Assembly (NCBI GenBank): GCA_034698045.1
Contig: JAQGAU010000634.1
Coordinates: 1-25,421, forward strand
DNA from: Paramacrobiotus richtersi
Lineage: Eukaryota; Tardigrada; Eutardigrada; Parachela; Macrobiotidae
DNA: 25,421 nucleotides
Direction of reading: 5' to 3'
Part shown: positions 7,160-16,065 of the stretch, piece after piece
Layout: every line of letters begins with the position of its first letter
How positions within the stretch are numbered: position 1 is the first letter of the stretch
The notes under the pieces: generated by a model
Seen by the model: the letters and a program-made list of their open reading frames with translations, nothing else
The model's database searches: none
What the model was told of the DNA's origin: nothing
Position numbers and translations under genes: made by a program

Positions 7160-8060
7160 ATAATCACCGCGTGAGTTAGAGAACAAAAAACGCGAGAAAT
7201 AAGTGCAAAGAATGCGACCTAACTGAATGCTCAGGTGCCCGATAATCCAAAAGGACTTCTGCGATTATTTCTGGCATCTTTGAGAGAACGTTTCAATTAT
7301 AGGATGCCTTTATCTGAATGTCCCATGGATACAGCTGGGCATTCATTACATTTAAAATTTCATACCATTCTGTAGCAATACCCATCATGCAACATCTTGT
7401 TAGTCGCAGGAATTTGCTAACACCTGGAACTCTGCGAGTTTGGAAAGCATGGCGTAAGGATACACGTCTCCTGAATATATGTAAGAAGAAATAAACGACC
7501 TGGAGCGGTTAAGGTAAAGTAATTGAAAAAATACTCCGTTTTACTGGAACTTGGCACCGACGAAAAGCCTATAATCTACAAATGACGTCACGGTGCAGAA
7601 GAATGAGTCGAGCAATAACACCTTCGGTTGATATGCATTGTAGTACTCCGAAGAAAACTGTCACGCTTGTTTAGTTGCGTGCCTTGCCATAAACTATGCA
7701 AAGCCTTCACTTGGGTCGTTCGTCCTAAGGGTGACATGTTTAGGAATCTTAATAACTATACAACTATAGTGTAGCCTATTGCGCGCGTACACTCCTGTGT
7801 TATGTCTATCGGAAGAGCACGATGAATAAGCGCAAAAGTGCAGACTTTGTCTTTTTCGGATATGATTAAATTTATTGTGCAAATCTGCTTATGTTGTAAC
7901 GTTATGGAGAATATTGAAGTTACAGAAAAATGCTCTTAGATCGTTGTTTGTCAGAATGAGTCCGTAAAATTGTGAGCAAATTGTGGTTTTAAGGGATGGC
8001 CAATCCCCTGAATAAATTATTTACAGTATCTATTTCTACGCGTCGGTGGCTGTGGGCGTA
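7160..8060. other. No gene seen
   Basis: AT-rich stretch without a frame longer than 62 codons and without repeats I could match elsewhere in the window. Confidence 0.45.
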
Positions 8061-8460
8061 AAAAGAATGGCGACCAGCAGTTGGGAGTGCGTAGTAGAAG
8101 GCTCCGCTGAGGCTTCAACGAAGTAATGTAAAGGCACTAGTGACCAGTACTGGAGAGCAAAAGTTTTGAAGTAGAACCAGTTCGCGATAGCAAAGAGTCC
8201 ATCATATAGGCAGCAGTCAGTGAAATGCAACTAATGGCTGAAGTGTATGGAGTGTAAACATCACATACAAATCGGGAACGGAACGTCTTTTGTGGATGGC
8301 TTCTCCGACAAAAACACGCTGTATATGAATTTTACGGCGAGTTTTGGCACGTTAATCCGACGCAGTATTAGTAACCAGTAATAGTGCGTCAACGAATCAA
8401 ATGTATGAAACGTTAGGCAATTCATGCCACTTCAGATATTTATCATTTCGTTCGTAGAAG
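8061..8460 (+). pseudogene. Dispersed repeat module A, copy 1 (VDGF...FWH endonuclease-like)
   Basis: Homologous to 16066-16590 and 17708-18120. A Cys-rich patch reads QSVKCN, stop, WLKCMECKHHIQIGN (about 8212-8275). It is followed by FVDGFSDKN and, after a frameshift, VYEFYGEFWHVNPTQ (8286-8364). This arrangement resembles the V-D-G-Y/F-x(6)-T-V-Y-E-F/Y-H/Y-G-x-F/Y-W/F-H segment found in N-terminal parts of Polinton/Maverick and related DNA polymerase B proteins and in VSR-like nucleases. At least one stop and one frameshift show decay. Module B follows 18 bases later. Confidence 0.55.
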
Positions 8461-8477
8461 GGGCAAATCACACAGTT

Positions 8478-8800
8478 TGTAGAGGGTTGGAATAGGCTGA
8501 CTGTGGAATCACTTTATGTGTGTGATACAATTCCCGTTAAATGTGCTATCGACCGCACACGGCAAATACTTATTTCGGAAACTCCCACAAGACTTATGTC
8601 TTTCGCTTTGTTTGAACTGAGCACACAGTGCTGGAGATTTTCGGCCCGTTTATGCCTGGAGAGCCTGGGGATGGGAGAACCTATGCGCGTCGCTCAGTCG
8701 AAAGCAATGCGGTATCGAGCATGCAGCAAACGAATTGCTGAATAAGCTTGTTCATGACCACGCTGTCCGGTGTATCCCAACAAGCAGTGTACTACAGAGG
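8478..8800 (+). repeat. Dispersed repeat module B, copy 1
   Basis: Closely related to 18160-18445 and 22711-23040 throughout, starting near gggttggaataggc and ending after gcttgttcatgaccacgct. Near its end all three copies share a frame reading HAA(K/N)ELL(N/E)(K/R)(L/V)VHD, which suggests protein-coding origin on the plus strand. An 80-codon frame (8503-8745) lies in another phase. The family of the encoded product is not recognised. Spacing after module A is the same kind in copies 1 and 3, so A and B belong to one element. Confidence 0.6.
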
Positions 8801-8819
8801 CGATTTTAGCCCCCAGGGA

Positions 8820-9217
8820 ATTTCAATAACTCCCGAACCGTACCTCCTTTTTTTTGACTTCAGATTCGGAATCAGTGAATTTTTTTACGGCGAATGATCA
8901 GAGGGTTTTTTGAAATTCGAAAAAAGATTTTTGTTTCGTCACGAGGAAGCCTCCTGAGAGAAAAATCTAAGAACTCTTGAACCTTTTGCTCCTTTCGAGT
9001 TTCGACTTCAGATTCGTTATCAGCGACCCCGATTTACTCAGGAAACCTGTCTGAAACTCTAAAATTCTTTGTTTTTATCCCCTGGGGGATAAGGCCATAT
9101 TCCACCAAGGGGGTAAAAACATATCTTGGATTTTTGGAGTTTCGTAATACTCCGAAAACGCATCTTGGATTTGAAAAAACTGAGCCGTTGTTGCTTTTCA
9201 AAAACTGTACCGCCATC
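8820..9217. repeat. Degenerate short-repeat region
   Basis: gacttcagattcg occurs at about 8857 and 9005 in similar surroundings, and atcttggattt occurs at about 9122 and 9163 with aaactgtacc-type flanks. The segment is rich in A/T runs. It looks like the non-coding end (UTR or terminal region) of a transposon, plausibly of the adjoining non-LTR element, whose coding end lies at 9218 on the minus strand. Confidence 0.35.
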
Positions 9218-9503
9218 GATCCCCAACTCCTCTTCCTTAATGGGCATATTTAGGAAGTGAGTTGTAAAGTAATGCGGAAAGTGTAACACCTCCTTGATGA
9301 ATGATCGAACATGCACATCCATCCTGCTCAGCTCCATTTGGTATACAATGTTAGGAGTGAGCCTGTACACCCACGCGAAATCGGATGTCTCCTCAACCGT
9401 AGGATTTTCTACTGGGCTTCAATCGTACACTGTTTAGTTTTGCCTGTTCAGCCGTCAGTTCGCCTTTACTTATTTTAGGCCCAACACCTACGCCCAAATA
9501 CTG
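9218..9503 (-). pseudogene. Non-LTR retrotransposon RT, C-terminal (thumb) fragment
   Basis: Minus reading gives QYLGVGVG at 9503-9480, then KLNSVRLKPSRK. After a stop and frameshift it gives YRLTPNIVYQMEL and RMDVHVRSFIKEVLHFP, followed by FLNMPIKEEELGI. These correspond to the non-LTR RT landmarks Y-L-G-V, the L-K-P segment, the lDxxIRxxvkxxLhLP helix, and the final F-x-x-P-x-x-x-G-G-L-G-I block, with the two glycines replaced. The order and spacing (about 95 residues) are right for R2/NeSL/CR1-type elements. The catalytic F-x-D-D part and endonuclease are not seen. Confidence 0.7.
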
Positions 9504-9540
9504 CTAAATTTCGCTGGCACTCAACAGCTTCGATCTCTCG

Positions 9541-9831
9541 TTACCCACCTAGATGGGGAAGTATTAAAAGAAAAAGAACCGCGAACTGTCGGCATTTTTT
9601 CAGACGGAAGTCAAAGAAAACCGGGAAGAAGGGACAGTGAACTATGTACAATTCCCGGGCGATGTTGTGGAGAAAGCAGACCAAAGAATTTAGCAGAAGA
9701 CTAGCCCAGCATTCTAGCTCATCGATTGTTTTTGCGCAGACTGCCTGTACTTGCTGAAGCAGTTCAATTGCCTGCACCCCGAAGAATGTGAAATTTGACT
9801 CTGAACAAACTAAATTCCTAACAGGGTACAT
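9541..9831 (-). other. 96-codon frame upstream of the non-LTR fragment
   Basis: The frame lies immediately upstream on the same strand as the RT remnant and could be part of the same element, but I find no RT motif in it. It is Leu-, Cys- and Phe-rich with a hydrophobic C-terminal half. Of chance length. Confidence 0.15.
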
Positions 9832-9905
9832 TAATACTGGATGAGATTAAAGTTGTTAACTATAACTTCCGGCACTGTAGCGGGTGTTAAAATGCTTGCT
9901 TGTCC

Positions 9906-10269
9906 CTACTTGCGAGCAAAAAGTGTCATTATAAGCTTGACATCTGCAGGTAACATACTCATTCTGTCGAGGCTATGATCTTTCAGTTTCTCCTTTCGCA
10001 GGAATTCGGGACTGTATTCACTGTCATCCGGTAATTCGTCAAAATTTAGAATTACAACTTTCGCCGGGCATTCAAGCGGATCCATAAAGTCTCCCAAATG
10101 CGGGAGCCGTTCATTTCTGTTTCGCGTGCCGGGTAAACTGGGCACCTGCTTAAACTGCCAGCAACTACCTAAACTCTTTCAACTTGGCAACTATGCATTC
10201 ACCCACTTTAGGTGGATTATCAAAGGTAATAACGATGATTTTATCAGCTGGACATTCGACAGCGTAATA
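9906..10269 (-). pseudogene. Two tandem ECPA-type units, frameshifted
   Basis: Unit 1 (minus, about 10269-10166) reads VECPADKIIVITFDNPP and ends at a TAG after GECIVAKLKEFR. Unit 2 (10145-9906, another phase) has LECPAKVVILNFDELPDD and continues to a stop after 79 codons. Both share E-C-P-A, then a beta-like K-(I/V)-(I/V)-(V/L)-x-F-D, then an acidic/Pro turn. That implies a duplicated domain of about 170 bases whose frame was later shifted. No family recognised. The second unit has a charged Leu/Lys segment and no membrane helix. Confidence 0.35.
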
Positions 10270-11126
10270 TAGTTACACATAATATAGCAACAGCGTAATA
10301 CATTGCACAAAAAACACAGGTGATATTGTTTCTGTGGTCTAGTTACACCTGTAGTTCGTAGGAACAATAAGGGAATTTAGTTTCCGAGTCTCACCGGACA
10401 GCCACAAGCGATCCAGTACTACGGTTGCGGGTTTTTTTTAATATTGACTATTTTTATCAACTTATCATGATATTATTATGATTTACTTGCTTGCTGTAAT
10501 AAACAAAAATATCCTATACACTACAAGATATTCGTTAAATTAGATTAGGGTACTTTGCGCTAAGTCCAGTACACGTCATCAGAAAATTTCCGACTTTAGA
10601 AAATTTCCAAGTTCCAACTACGTCACTCAACAAACCATGTGGACGCCGTTACTACTTTTCTGAAGATAACCCTAGTTAGACGCCGTTACTCCTTACGACA
10701 CGCCAAATAATTTACTTACTTTGTTTCCGTTCAGCATTTTAGCAGTGTTCCCTGACCAAACAAATACAAATAAACAGGCGGAACTGGATATCCATACAGA
10801 CGGACCTAAAACAACCAAGGACGTAGCAGTATATACAGAATAACCTTGAACGGAAAGTGAACATCAGCTAACGTACCGACAGCATGATGCCAAAAAAAGG
10901 ACCCAATGGAACGGACCATGGATTGGAGAAGGAATTCGGGAGATCGCATTCAAACGAGCACGTTTGAAAACAGAAAAGGGACTATGTGAAGTCCCTTGCC
11001 CTTTACAGTGTTTTGCCGCATTGTAATAGTCTGTCTGTAGTGCAAGAGGAACGCGTCTGACCAACTTTACTGAATGTAACGCGTCTGATCGACTCATGAT
11101 GAGACGCATATGGAATGCGCCTAGAG
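10270..11126. other. No gene seen; AT-rich spacer with local duplications
   Basis: At 10257-10305 the phrase cagcgtaat(at/ac) is repeated next to tta/cacataatatag. The 10430-10560 interval is A/T-rich with no frame. A minus-strand 100-codon frame (10864-11166) is of chance length and runs into the 21-bp tandem repeat. Confidence 0.4.
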
Positions 11127-11175
11127 CGCTTGCGCAAATGTACATAACGCTTGCGCAAATGTACATAACGCTTGC
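11127..11175. repeat. 21-bp tandem repeat, two full copies plus partial
   Basis: The unit cgcttgcgcaaatgtacata plus a (11127-11147) is repeated exactly at 11148-11168, and a third partial copy (cgcttgc) begins at 11169. The core ttgcgcaa is self-complementary and recurs at about 20159-20166 in tgcgcttgcgcaaatt. A TATA-like tatatag lies just downstream (11181-11187), so this may be an upstream promoter array of an LTR or gene. Confidence 0.75.
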
Positions 11176-11189
11176 TCAGCTATATAGTT

Positions 11190-12008
11190 TAATCGACAAT
11201 CATACTGCACTGGTCTGATTGTCGTGGCTATGCCTGCTGAATCTGGCCTGAGAAAGTCCTGAGACTCCCTCCGTTCTGCTGTGCGGTATTAAGTGACTAA
11301 CCTGTGGCTGCAGCGTTTCGAGTATTCAGTTATTGCCTGCGGTAGCTGGTACCTGAACGTGATGTCACGTCCTTGGTAGTCTGCATATTTAATTGACGAA
11401 GAGACGACAGCGGTTCGACTGCCCAGTTGACACTTGCTGCATCTGTATGAAAACATCCTGCCAGGTCCTCCGTAATGTGCTTAGTGCAGTATTGTGCATA
11501 GATTCTGGCGGGTGCCACTCGCACAAGAAAGCAAGGCAATAACATCATTTCAGGCGGGACAAGATTTTGTGTGACCTTGGCTGCGGAATGCACCAAAGAA
11601 GTTTTCGGCGAATGATGTCGAAGGTGCTAGGTGGCCTAATCTAGCCCTACAATTTTATATACCTGAACGACGTGGTATGCGGTACGAATCCCGGGACGCA
11701 CACCTCGGGCGGTTACGCCAGGATGTCTAACAACTTAGGGACTGATTTGTCCTGAAGTCTTTTCCAAATAAACAATTCTGATCATGCAATACTGACTAGG
11801 CAGCTTTAATTACCACATAGAATTACTTGTAATACAGGTGCCTGAAATGTGGTGATAACAACGCAGGATTGCGTCCAACTGATGGTAACTGCGCCGCTGA
11901 TGGTTAATTTGAATGACCACGGCAACAGTATGTATAAATATTCGGGTTAAGTACTGTACAATAACTTCCGCACAAAAAACAGAAGCGAGATTTCAATCCC
12001 GCAGAACG
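11190..12008. other. Unassigned; possible LTR or protease-region relic
   Basis: A minus-strand 88-codon frame (11330-11596) contains NLVPPEMMLLPCF, faintly like the Pro-Pro segment downstream of Ty3/gypsy proteases, but the match is too weak to call. A TATAAATA box-like octamer is at 11933-11940. Otherwise nothing is seen. Confidence 0.2.
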
Positions 12009-12456
12009 TCAGATTCGATGCAATGTTTGCAACGTTTGTCCCAATCTCTCCAATGAACAGCTGCATAAAGCGGTTGCCGGAGGCTTGTTGTTAGGGGGAA
12101 CTAGATAAACTGTGCATGTCGCATCGAACTGGAAGACGCAAGAAATCTCCGTGTTGCTGAATCTCCTGACGATTGCTCGCTGTTCGCCGAAGGACGCGCG
12201 TAATGGTCGAAGCAACATGTTGCCGGCGCGGAACGGATGATAAAACAACTAAGATAATTATCCGTTCCTTCACTTGTATGGCATCCCCTTGGCGGGCCAT
12301 CCGCCGCTCAAGATCGCCTGAGGTTATGATTGTTGAACGTAAACTTAGAAATTCGTACGCGTCTCCGGGCTCTGGCCGCGGCATTACACAACGTAACGGC
12401 ATACGGTCAAACTCGAACAACTCATCTACAATGGTAAATACCAGACTGCGTTGCAT
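12009..12456 (-). other. Two overlapping minus frames, unknown
   Basis: Frames of 121 codons (12091-12456) and 79 codons (12009-12248) overlap in different phases and could be joined by one frameshift near 12240. The first is Arg/Glu-rich; the second contains Val/Phe/Cys-rich strands. A 116-codon frame exists on the opposite strand (12173-12523). No family is recognised and all are within chance length, so this stays open. Confidence 0.15.
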
Positions 12457-12770
12457 CCGTTCTATGCAAGCACGCCGTTTCTTGTATCCGCTTCTTGCAT
12501 ATGTATTTATAGACGCCCATTAGTGATCGCCGATTGCCGATATAAGCAAGCCGCCGCACGCTTCAGAGTGTCAGTGTTCAGTGTACTAAAACTCTTCAAA
12601 GTTCCATGTTGCTTAAATCATACATTCACAATCAGTTACACTCGCAAAAACAACAATTTTCGCAAATGTAGTCTTTTCTTTGCTCTCGAGGTCCACTGTT
12701 CTTTGCCGATCAATTGCGTATGTGGTTATCGCTGCCCGGGAAGACGTCGAATGATATACTTTGGTGAATA

Positions 12771-13067
12771 GTGCGTTTTGTCCTGAGATCGTACAAAGAC
12801 CCTCAAACGCAGGGACCTATTTTGCCAACACGGCATGCGCGGCAGAAATTAATCCAGGATACCAACACGAACGACGTGGTAGATGAAGGATACAATACGA
12901 AGACGGCGTACTCGGAGGAGGATGCCAAAAATGTTGAGTCACGCATTCCAGATTTCACAGATAGTTTGCGTACCACCTTACGGGAGTGGCTTCCTTGGCC
13001 TGACGCTTGGTTTTATGTACAATATCCCCATGCGGAGCGGTTATCCGGTCAGCCGGGTGGTGATTAA
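12771..13067 (+). CDS. 98-residue hydrophilic frame, unknown
   Basis: The ATG overlaps the last base of the preceding frame's stop. The protein is charged, Asp/Glu/Thr-rich in the middle (residues 30-60) with a Trp/Pro-rich patch REWLPWPDAWFY near residue 71. No membrane segment or known motif. It lies upstream of the opposite-strand Ty3/gypsy integrase remnant. Length is near chance; the composition looks protein-like. Confidence 0.2.
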   Translation: MRFVLRSYKDPQTQGPILPTRHARQKLIQDTNTNDVVDEGYNTKTAYSEEDAKNVESRIPDFTDSLRTTLREWLPWPDAWFYVQYPHAERLSGQPGGD

Positions 13068-13257
13068 GGCCGTCAATGCGGAAATTGAGCAATCATGTCT
13101 CGCAAACCATTGTATTTTAATCTAGAACAAAACATAACTCCGCGGCGATTATTGCGGTATCTTAAATGAGGATTGGCTGGCATTGTGCGAGGACCTACGA
13201 CGTTATATACTGACAGATCGAAAGTGTAAATATCTGAAGTAGAAAAAAAACGTGATT

Positions 13258-13964
13258 TTAATCCTGTCGTAGTAGATCGTAAGCTATCAACGTTACTGTC
13301 TCGTACACATTCGCAGAAATGTGCCAGTCCTGCCGGGAACATCTTTTTATTTCCATATTTCCTGGAAACTTGAAAGCTGCATGATAATATCGTGATGGTA
13401 AAACAACAATTAGTTTAACTGGAAGTGCAGCATGCAACAGAACAATGACAGAAAACCACATCTGCCGTCGCTGCTTGCTGGATATGAAAAGATCTCGTCC
13501 TTGTGACCGTGGATGGCAGCTAGTTGATCGACGGTAGTTACCACCAGTTAGGAATAAAATCTGTTCGAAAAGGTCACTGCAAAATGCTGCTCTCCGGTCA
13601 GTGCTTGTGTACCGGGGGGCACCATGTCGAATAACTATGTTCTCGACAAAAAACTGAGCAGTCGCAAGTGCGCTTTCGCTGGTGACAGCTGTGGCATCTA
13701 TATATTTAGTAACCTGTACCGACTGCACCGACTAGGTATTTTTTTCCGCCCTTAGATCTTTTGAATGGGCCCACATGGTCTGACTGCCATCGTTGGCCAA
13801 CAGCATAAACTGGTGTAGACTTCAGTAAAATATATGGCCTGCCGATATTTTTCTTGTAGGATAAACAATCCTGGCAGCTATCCGTTTAAGTTTTTAAAGT
13901 CCTCTGCATATTTCGGTTAATAAAATCTCTCCATTTTCTCCCAGGTTCTAAAAAATGCCTGATG
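13258..13964 (-). pseudogene. pol: Ty3/gypsy integrase remnant
   Basis: Minus reading starts with HQAFFRTWEKMERFY, a stop, then PKYAEDF, and after a frameshift SCQDCLSYKK (cysteines near 13876-13865). These form the H2C2 zinc finger. The catalytic core follows: RWQSDHVGPFKRSKGGKKYLV with the first Asp near 13779, then TKYIDATAV. IVIRHGAP and STDRRAAFCSDLF carry the second Asp (normally S-D-R-G-x-x-F), and GGNYRRSTSCHPRSQG matches the G-x-x-x-x-x-S/T-x-x-H-P-Q-x-x-G block. The frame then departs from the family near 13490, so the final Glu region is lost. Two frameshifts and one stop make it inactive. A 156-codon frame (13258-13728) preserves most of the core. Confidence 0.8.
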
Positions 13965-14432
13965 GGTCCTACCCACCGGGCGGTCTTGCATTGTATATTG
14001 GATCTCATTTTTCAGTTTCTCCGGCACCACTAACTGCACATGCTGCTCTGGGTGATCGCGTACTCGATACAGTACATAGCTAACTGGGCCACATATTCCG
14101 GTTCAAAGGCCACCACCACTCTGCGGTAGAGAGGTAGCCAGAGAGATAGGGAGAGAGGGAAAACGGTAGCCGGCGCTCCGCTGCGCTTGACTACCCATGA
14201 TATCACTTGTATAATTTGATCACGCACGACTGTTATTAGGCAGCAATCGTTTTAATGAGATAACGGTATGCAATATGTAGTAACATGCACTGAAACATGA
14301 ACATACGAACATCGGTAATTTACAACAAATAATATCATGTAAAACATGCAGCAAATACAAGCAGTTAACACTCATCGTCTACATGAACGCGTGCGGTAGT
14401 ATAATTGCAAAGTCTATACGCGGTACAAGGCT
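13965..14432. other. No gene seen
   Basis: No frame longer than 65 codons. The segment contains agagagatagggagagagg-type purine-rich low complexity near 14130-14160. Confidence 0.4.
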
Positions 14433-14438
14433 TTTAAT
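14433..14438 (-). promoter_or_regulatory. Candidate poly(A) signal ATTAAA
   Basis: ATTAAA on the minus strand, about 150 bases downstream of the stop of the 14590-14691 exon. It fits as the cleavage/polyadenylation signal of that gene model, but a hexamer alone is weak evidence. Confidence 0.3.
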
Positions 14439-14589
14439 CGACGCATGTATAACATTTACCCAATGTATATTAGCACGTGTATTGGACAGAAGAACTCGCA
14501 GCTTACAACCCGGGTGACATAAGGCGAAGCTCGTATAAAAAGTACCGGCCTTAGACACTGTTCTTTGCCGGCTCCACAATGCTGGCCCT

Positions 14590-14691
14590 CTACTGATCGG
14601 TGGCATTAGGATCGCCGTACTTCTTCATACGGCCCTGTAGGAACTTTGCTGCAAATTTTACAGCATGGGCTGGAGCCACCCCGCCGTACAC
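14590..14691 (-). CDS. Candidate last coding exon, 33 residues
   Basis: The exon begins after ...ACTAACTAATTATTGTTTTACAG, which combines an ideal branch-point CTAAC, a T-rich tract and a CAG acceptor ending at 14692. It encodes VYGGVAPAHAVKFAAKFLQG followed by RMKKYGDPNATDQ and a TAG. Strong Ala/Lys helical character ending in a Lys-Lys-Tyr-Gly-Asp-Pro turn suggests a conserved protein C-terminus, but I cannot name it. It is probably the last exon of the gene whose earlier exons lie at 15064 and 15224. No damage is visible. Confidence 0.5.
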   Translation of the reverse strand: MYGGVAPAHAVKFAAKFLQGRMKKYGDPNATDQ

Positions 14692-14704
14692 CTGTAAAAC
14701 AATA

Positions 14705-15064
14705 ATTAGTTAGTTATCAGTGTAACAGGGGGAAAGCAAACACAACATATACGATAGTGTACGATATGAATGAACCAACGAGTTAACAGGCCGCACGATG
14801 TATGAAATTCCCCTTTCTGCATATCCACTCTGTTGATCAACTGGACTTCAACCACTTGGCACCACCCCCCGTTGAACGCTTTTGTTTGTTTCGTAGACTT
14901 TTGCCTACTTTTGTTTGTTTTGTTGAACTCTTTTGTCCAATAATCCTGGCGTAAGCTGCACTTTTGGTAGTTTGAGACTGCGGTACGCAGGCCACGTAGA
15001 AGCCGAGCAGTTGTGTCTCCATTCGTGCCGCAACTGCAAAACTCCATCAGTCGTGTTCCGTTCT
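14705..15064 (-). CDS. Candidate internal exon, 3' limit uncertain
   Basis: The acceptor is very good: TTTAACTAGTAATT upstream provides a branch point, followed by TCTGTGTGTCTGTG and ATGTTTAG, with AG at 15066-15065. If joined in phase to the 15149-15224 exon, the frame continues through NGTRLMEFCSCGTNG and stays open to 14706. No strong donor is seen; GTATAT near 14752 or GTACAC near 14763 are possible ends. The low-complexity AACAAA-rich stretch at 14880-14935 may instead be intronic. Product unknown. Confidence 0.35.
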
Positions 15065-15148
15065 CTAAACATACACAGACACACAGATTTAATTACTAGT
15101 TAAACAAAATCACGAAGAATACGTAAAGCAGACAATCGGTCTACTCAC

Positions 15149-15224
15149 TATCATTTGTGAAAGCCATTCCCATAGCGCCGGCTGACAGTATCGAGATGAC
15201 TGGTGATGCAGCACAGCAACAGTA
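15149..15224 (-). CDS. Candidate internal exon, 76 bases
   Basis: The exon is bounded on the minus strand by acceptor TTATTTTTTTTGTTAACGGC-AG (AG at 15226-15225) and donor A|GTGAGT (15148-15143). Both are close to consensus, and the acceptor's T-run is striking. One phase reads YCCCAASPVISILSAGAMGM then AFTND, which joins without a stop to the exon starting at 15064. The intron between would be 84 bases, a normal size for compact invertebrate introns. Product unknown; upstream exons would lie beyond 15240. Confidence 0.4.
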
Positions 15225-15352
15225 CTGCCGTTAACAAAAAAAATAAGCGCAATTCTAATTATCTACGTATAATTTTGCAGTGCACAGCGAAAAGCCGTTT
15301 CGCCTGCCACGTAAGATCAAGATTTAGTGCGAGATGTCTTGCCTATTTTCAG

Positions 15353-15839
15353 CTCACGTAAAGATGGATGCTGTCTGCCGACCATTGCTGTTCAAGCTGT
15401 TGTCAGTTAACGCTACAAGACGGCGAAGCAGAATGTTTCGATTTGATTGGTAAGTCAGTAGTAGGAATGTACAGTAGACCTACCGGAATCTATTTAAGAC
15501 TGGCAGATTGTTACGGTATACCGTGGGTTGTAACCTATGTAGCAACCGACGGCCGCCCGCCGGTTTTCTCTAACGTCTTTTCTCTGTATTCAGTGTTTAC
15601 CGCGCTGATCAGTATCCAAGTCGGTTTGCCTTCCGACGGCTCAGGTAGTATTTGAAGGGGGTGCTCTTTCTCGATTAATGTTGTTCTTCTTTGATTGACC
15701 AATCCCTGCACGGCGCCAGTGTAAGCACAATCCGCTTCCCTTTTACAGGCTATTGCCAAACCGTTCCTGCTTAGGAGCTACAGTACATAGTTTTCAATCC
15801 TCATTTTCACTTATGGTCGAGTTTAGCGTTTTGTGCTGA
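15353..15839 (+). CDS. Candidate three-exon gene, 75-residue basic protein
   Basis: Exon 1 (15353-15449) follows the acceptor TTGCCTATTTTCAG and ends at ATTG|GTAAGTCAG. Exon 2 (15594-15644) follows TCTAACGTCTTTTCTCTGTA-TTCAG, with a branch-point-like CTAAC, and ends CTCAG|GTAGTA. Exon 3 (15749-15839) follows CGCTTCCCTTTTACAG and ends at TGA. Introns are 144 and 104 bases. From the ATG at 15364 (context AAGATGG) the joined frame is open for 75 codons. The product is Arg/Leu/Phe-rich (MDAVCRPLLFKLLSVNATRR at the start), like a mitochondrial presequence or small basic protein, but unrecognised. Exon 1 has its own acceptor, so earlier exons may exist. A second phase using ATG 15368 stays open to a stop in exon 3. 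Confidence 0.45.
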
Positions 15840-16034
15840 TTTTTTGTATTTCAAACGTTTCCGGCCATTTGGAAAGGCGTACGGTAATGTAGTTGTAGCG
15901 TTTCCGGAAATGCTTTGCAGCGGAACATCCAGCAAAGTAATTTTTCCGCCGTTCATAATGAATTTCGGTACAATCCCGTTATGCAGCAATCGGTTCAGTA
16001 TATACTTCAACAAACCTCTTGAAGTTGTGAGCAA
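15807..16034 (-). pseudogene. Polinton/Maverick-type DNA polymerase B exonuclease fragment
   Basis: In this 75-codon frame, residues 9-40 read LKYILNRLLHNGIVPKFI then MNGGKITLLDVPLQ. This closely resembles the exonuclease region of protein-primed B-family polymerases from Polinton/Maverick elements and relatives (L-x-x-L-x-x-N-G-I-x-P-x-x-I-x-N-G-x-K-I-x-x-x-x-V). In those, the next segment carries the D-S-L-x-F-x-P exonuclease motif. Here that Asp-Ser is replaced by GNATTTLPYAFP, so the site is degenerate. A 3'-5' exonuclease normally proofreads during self-replication of these elements. Only this small piece remains, facing the module A copy that starts at 16066 on the other strand. Confidence 0.55.
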
Positions 16035-16065
16035 TAACAGTCTGTAGTAACCTGTCTGCTCCTAG

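Noticed and set aside
8503-8745. Module B frame with PVKCAID and LISETPT as a retroviral-type aspartic protease
   Set aside because: The D-T/S-G catalytic triplet is absent in all three copies (it reads IDxTRQ), and module B follows module A rather than a gag. Left unassigned.
11330-11596. Minus frame with NLVPPEMMLLPCF as a Ty3/gypsy protease-to-RT linker
   Set aside because: Only the Pro-Pro segment is suggestive; no D-T-G protease triad is found upstream and the frame is of chance length.
12173-12523. Plus-strand 116-codon Arg/Ser-rich frame as an RS-type protein
   Set aside because: No SR dipeptide runs or RNA-binding motif; it overlaps equally long minus frames and is of chance length.
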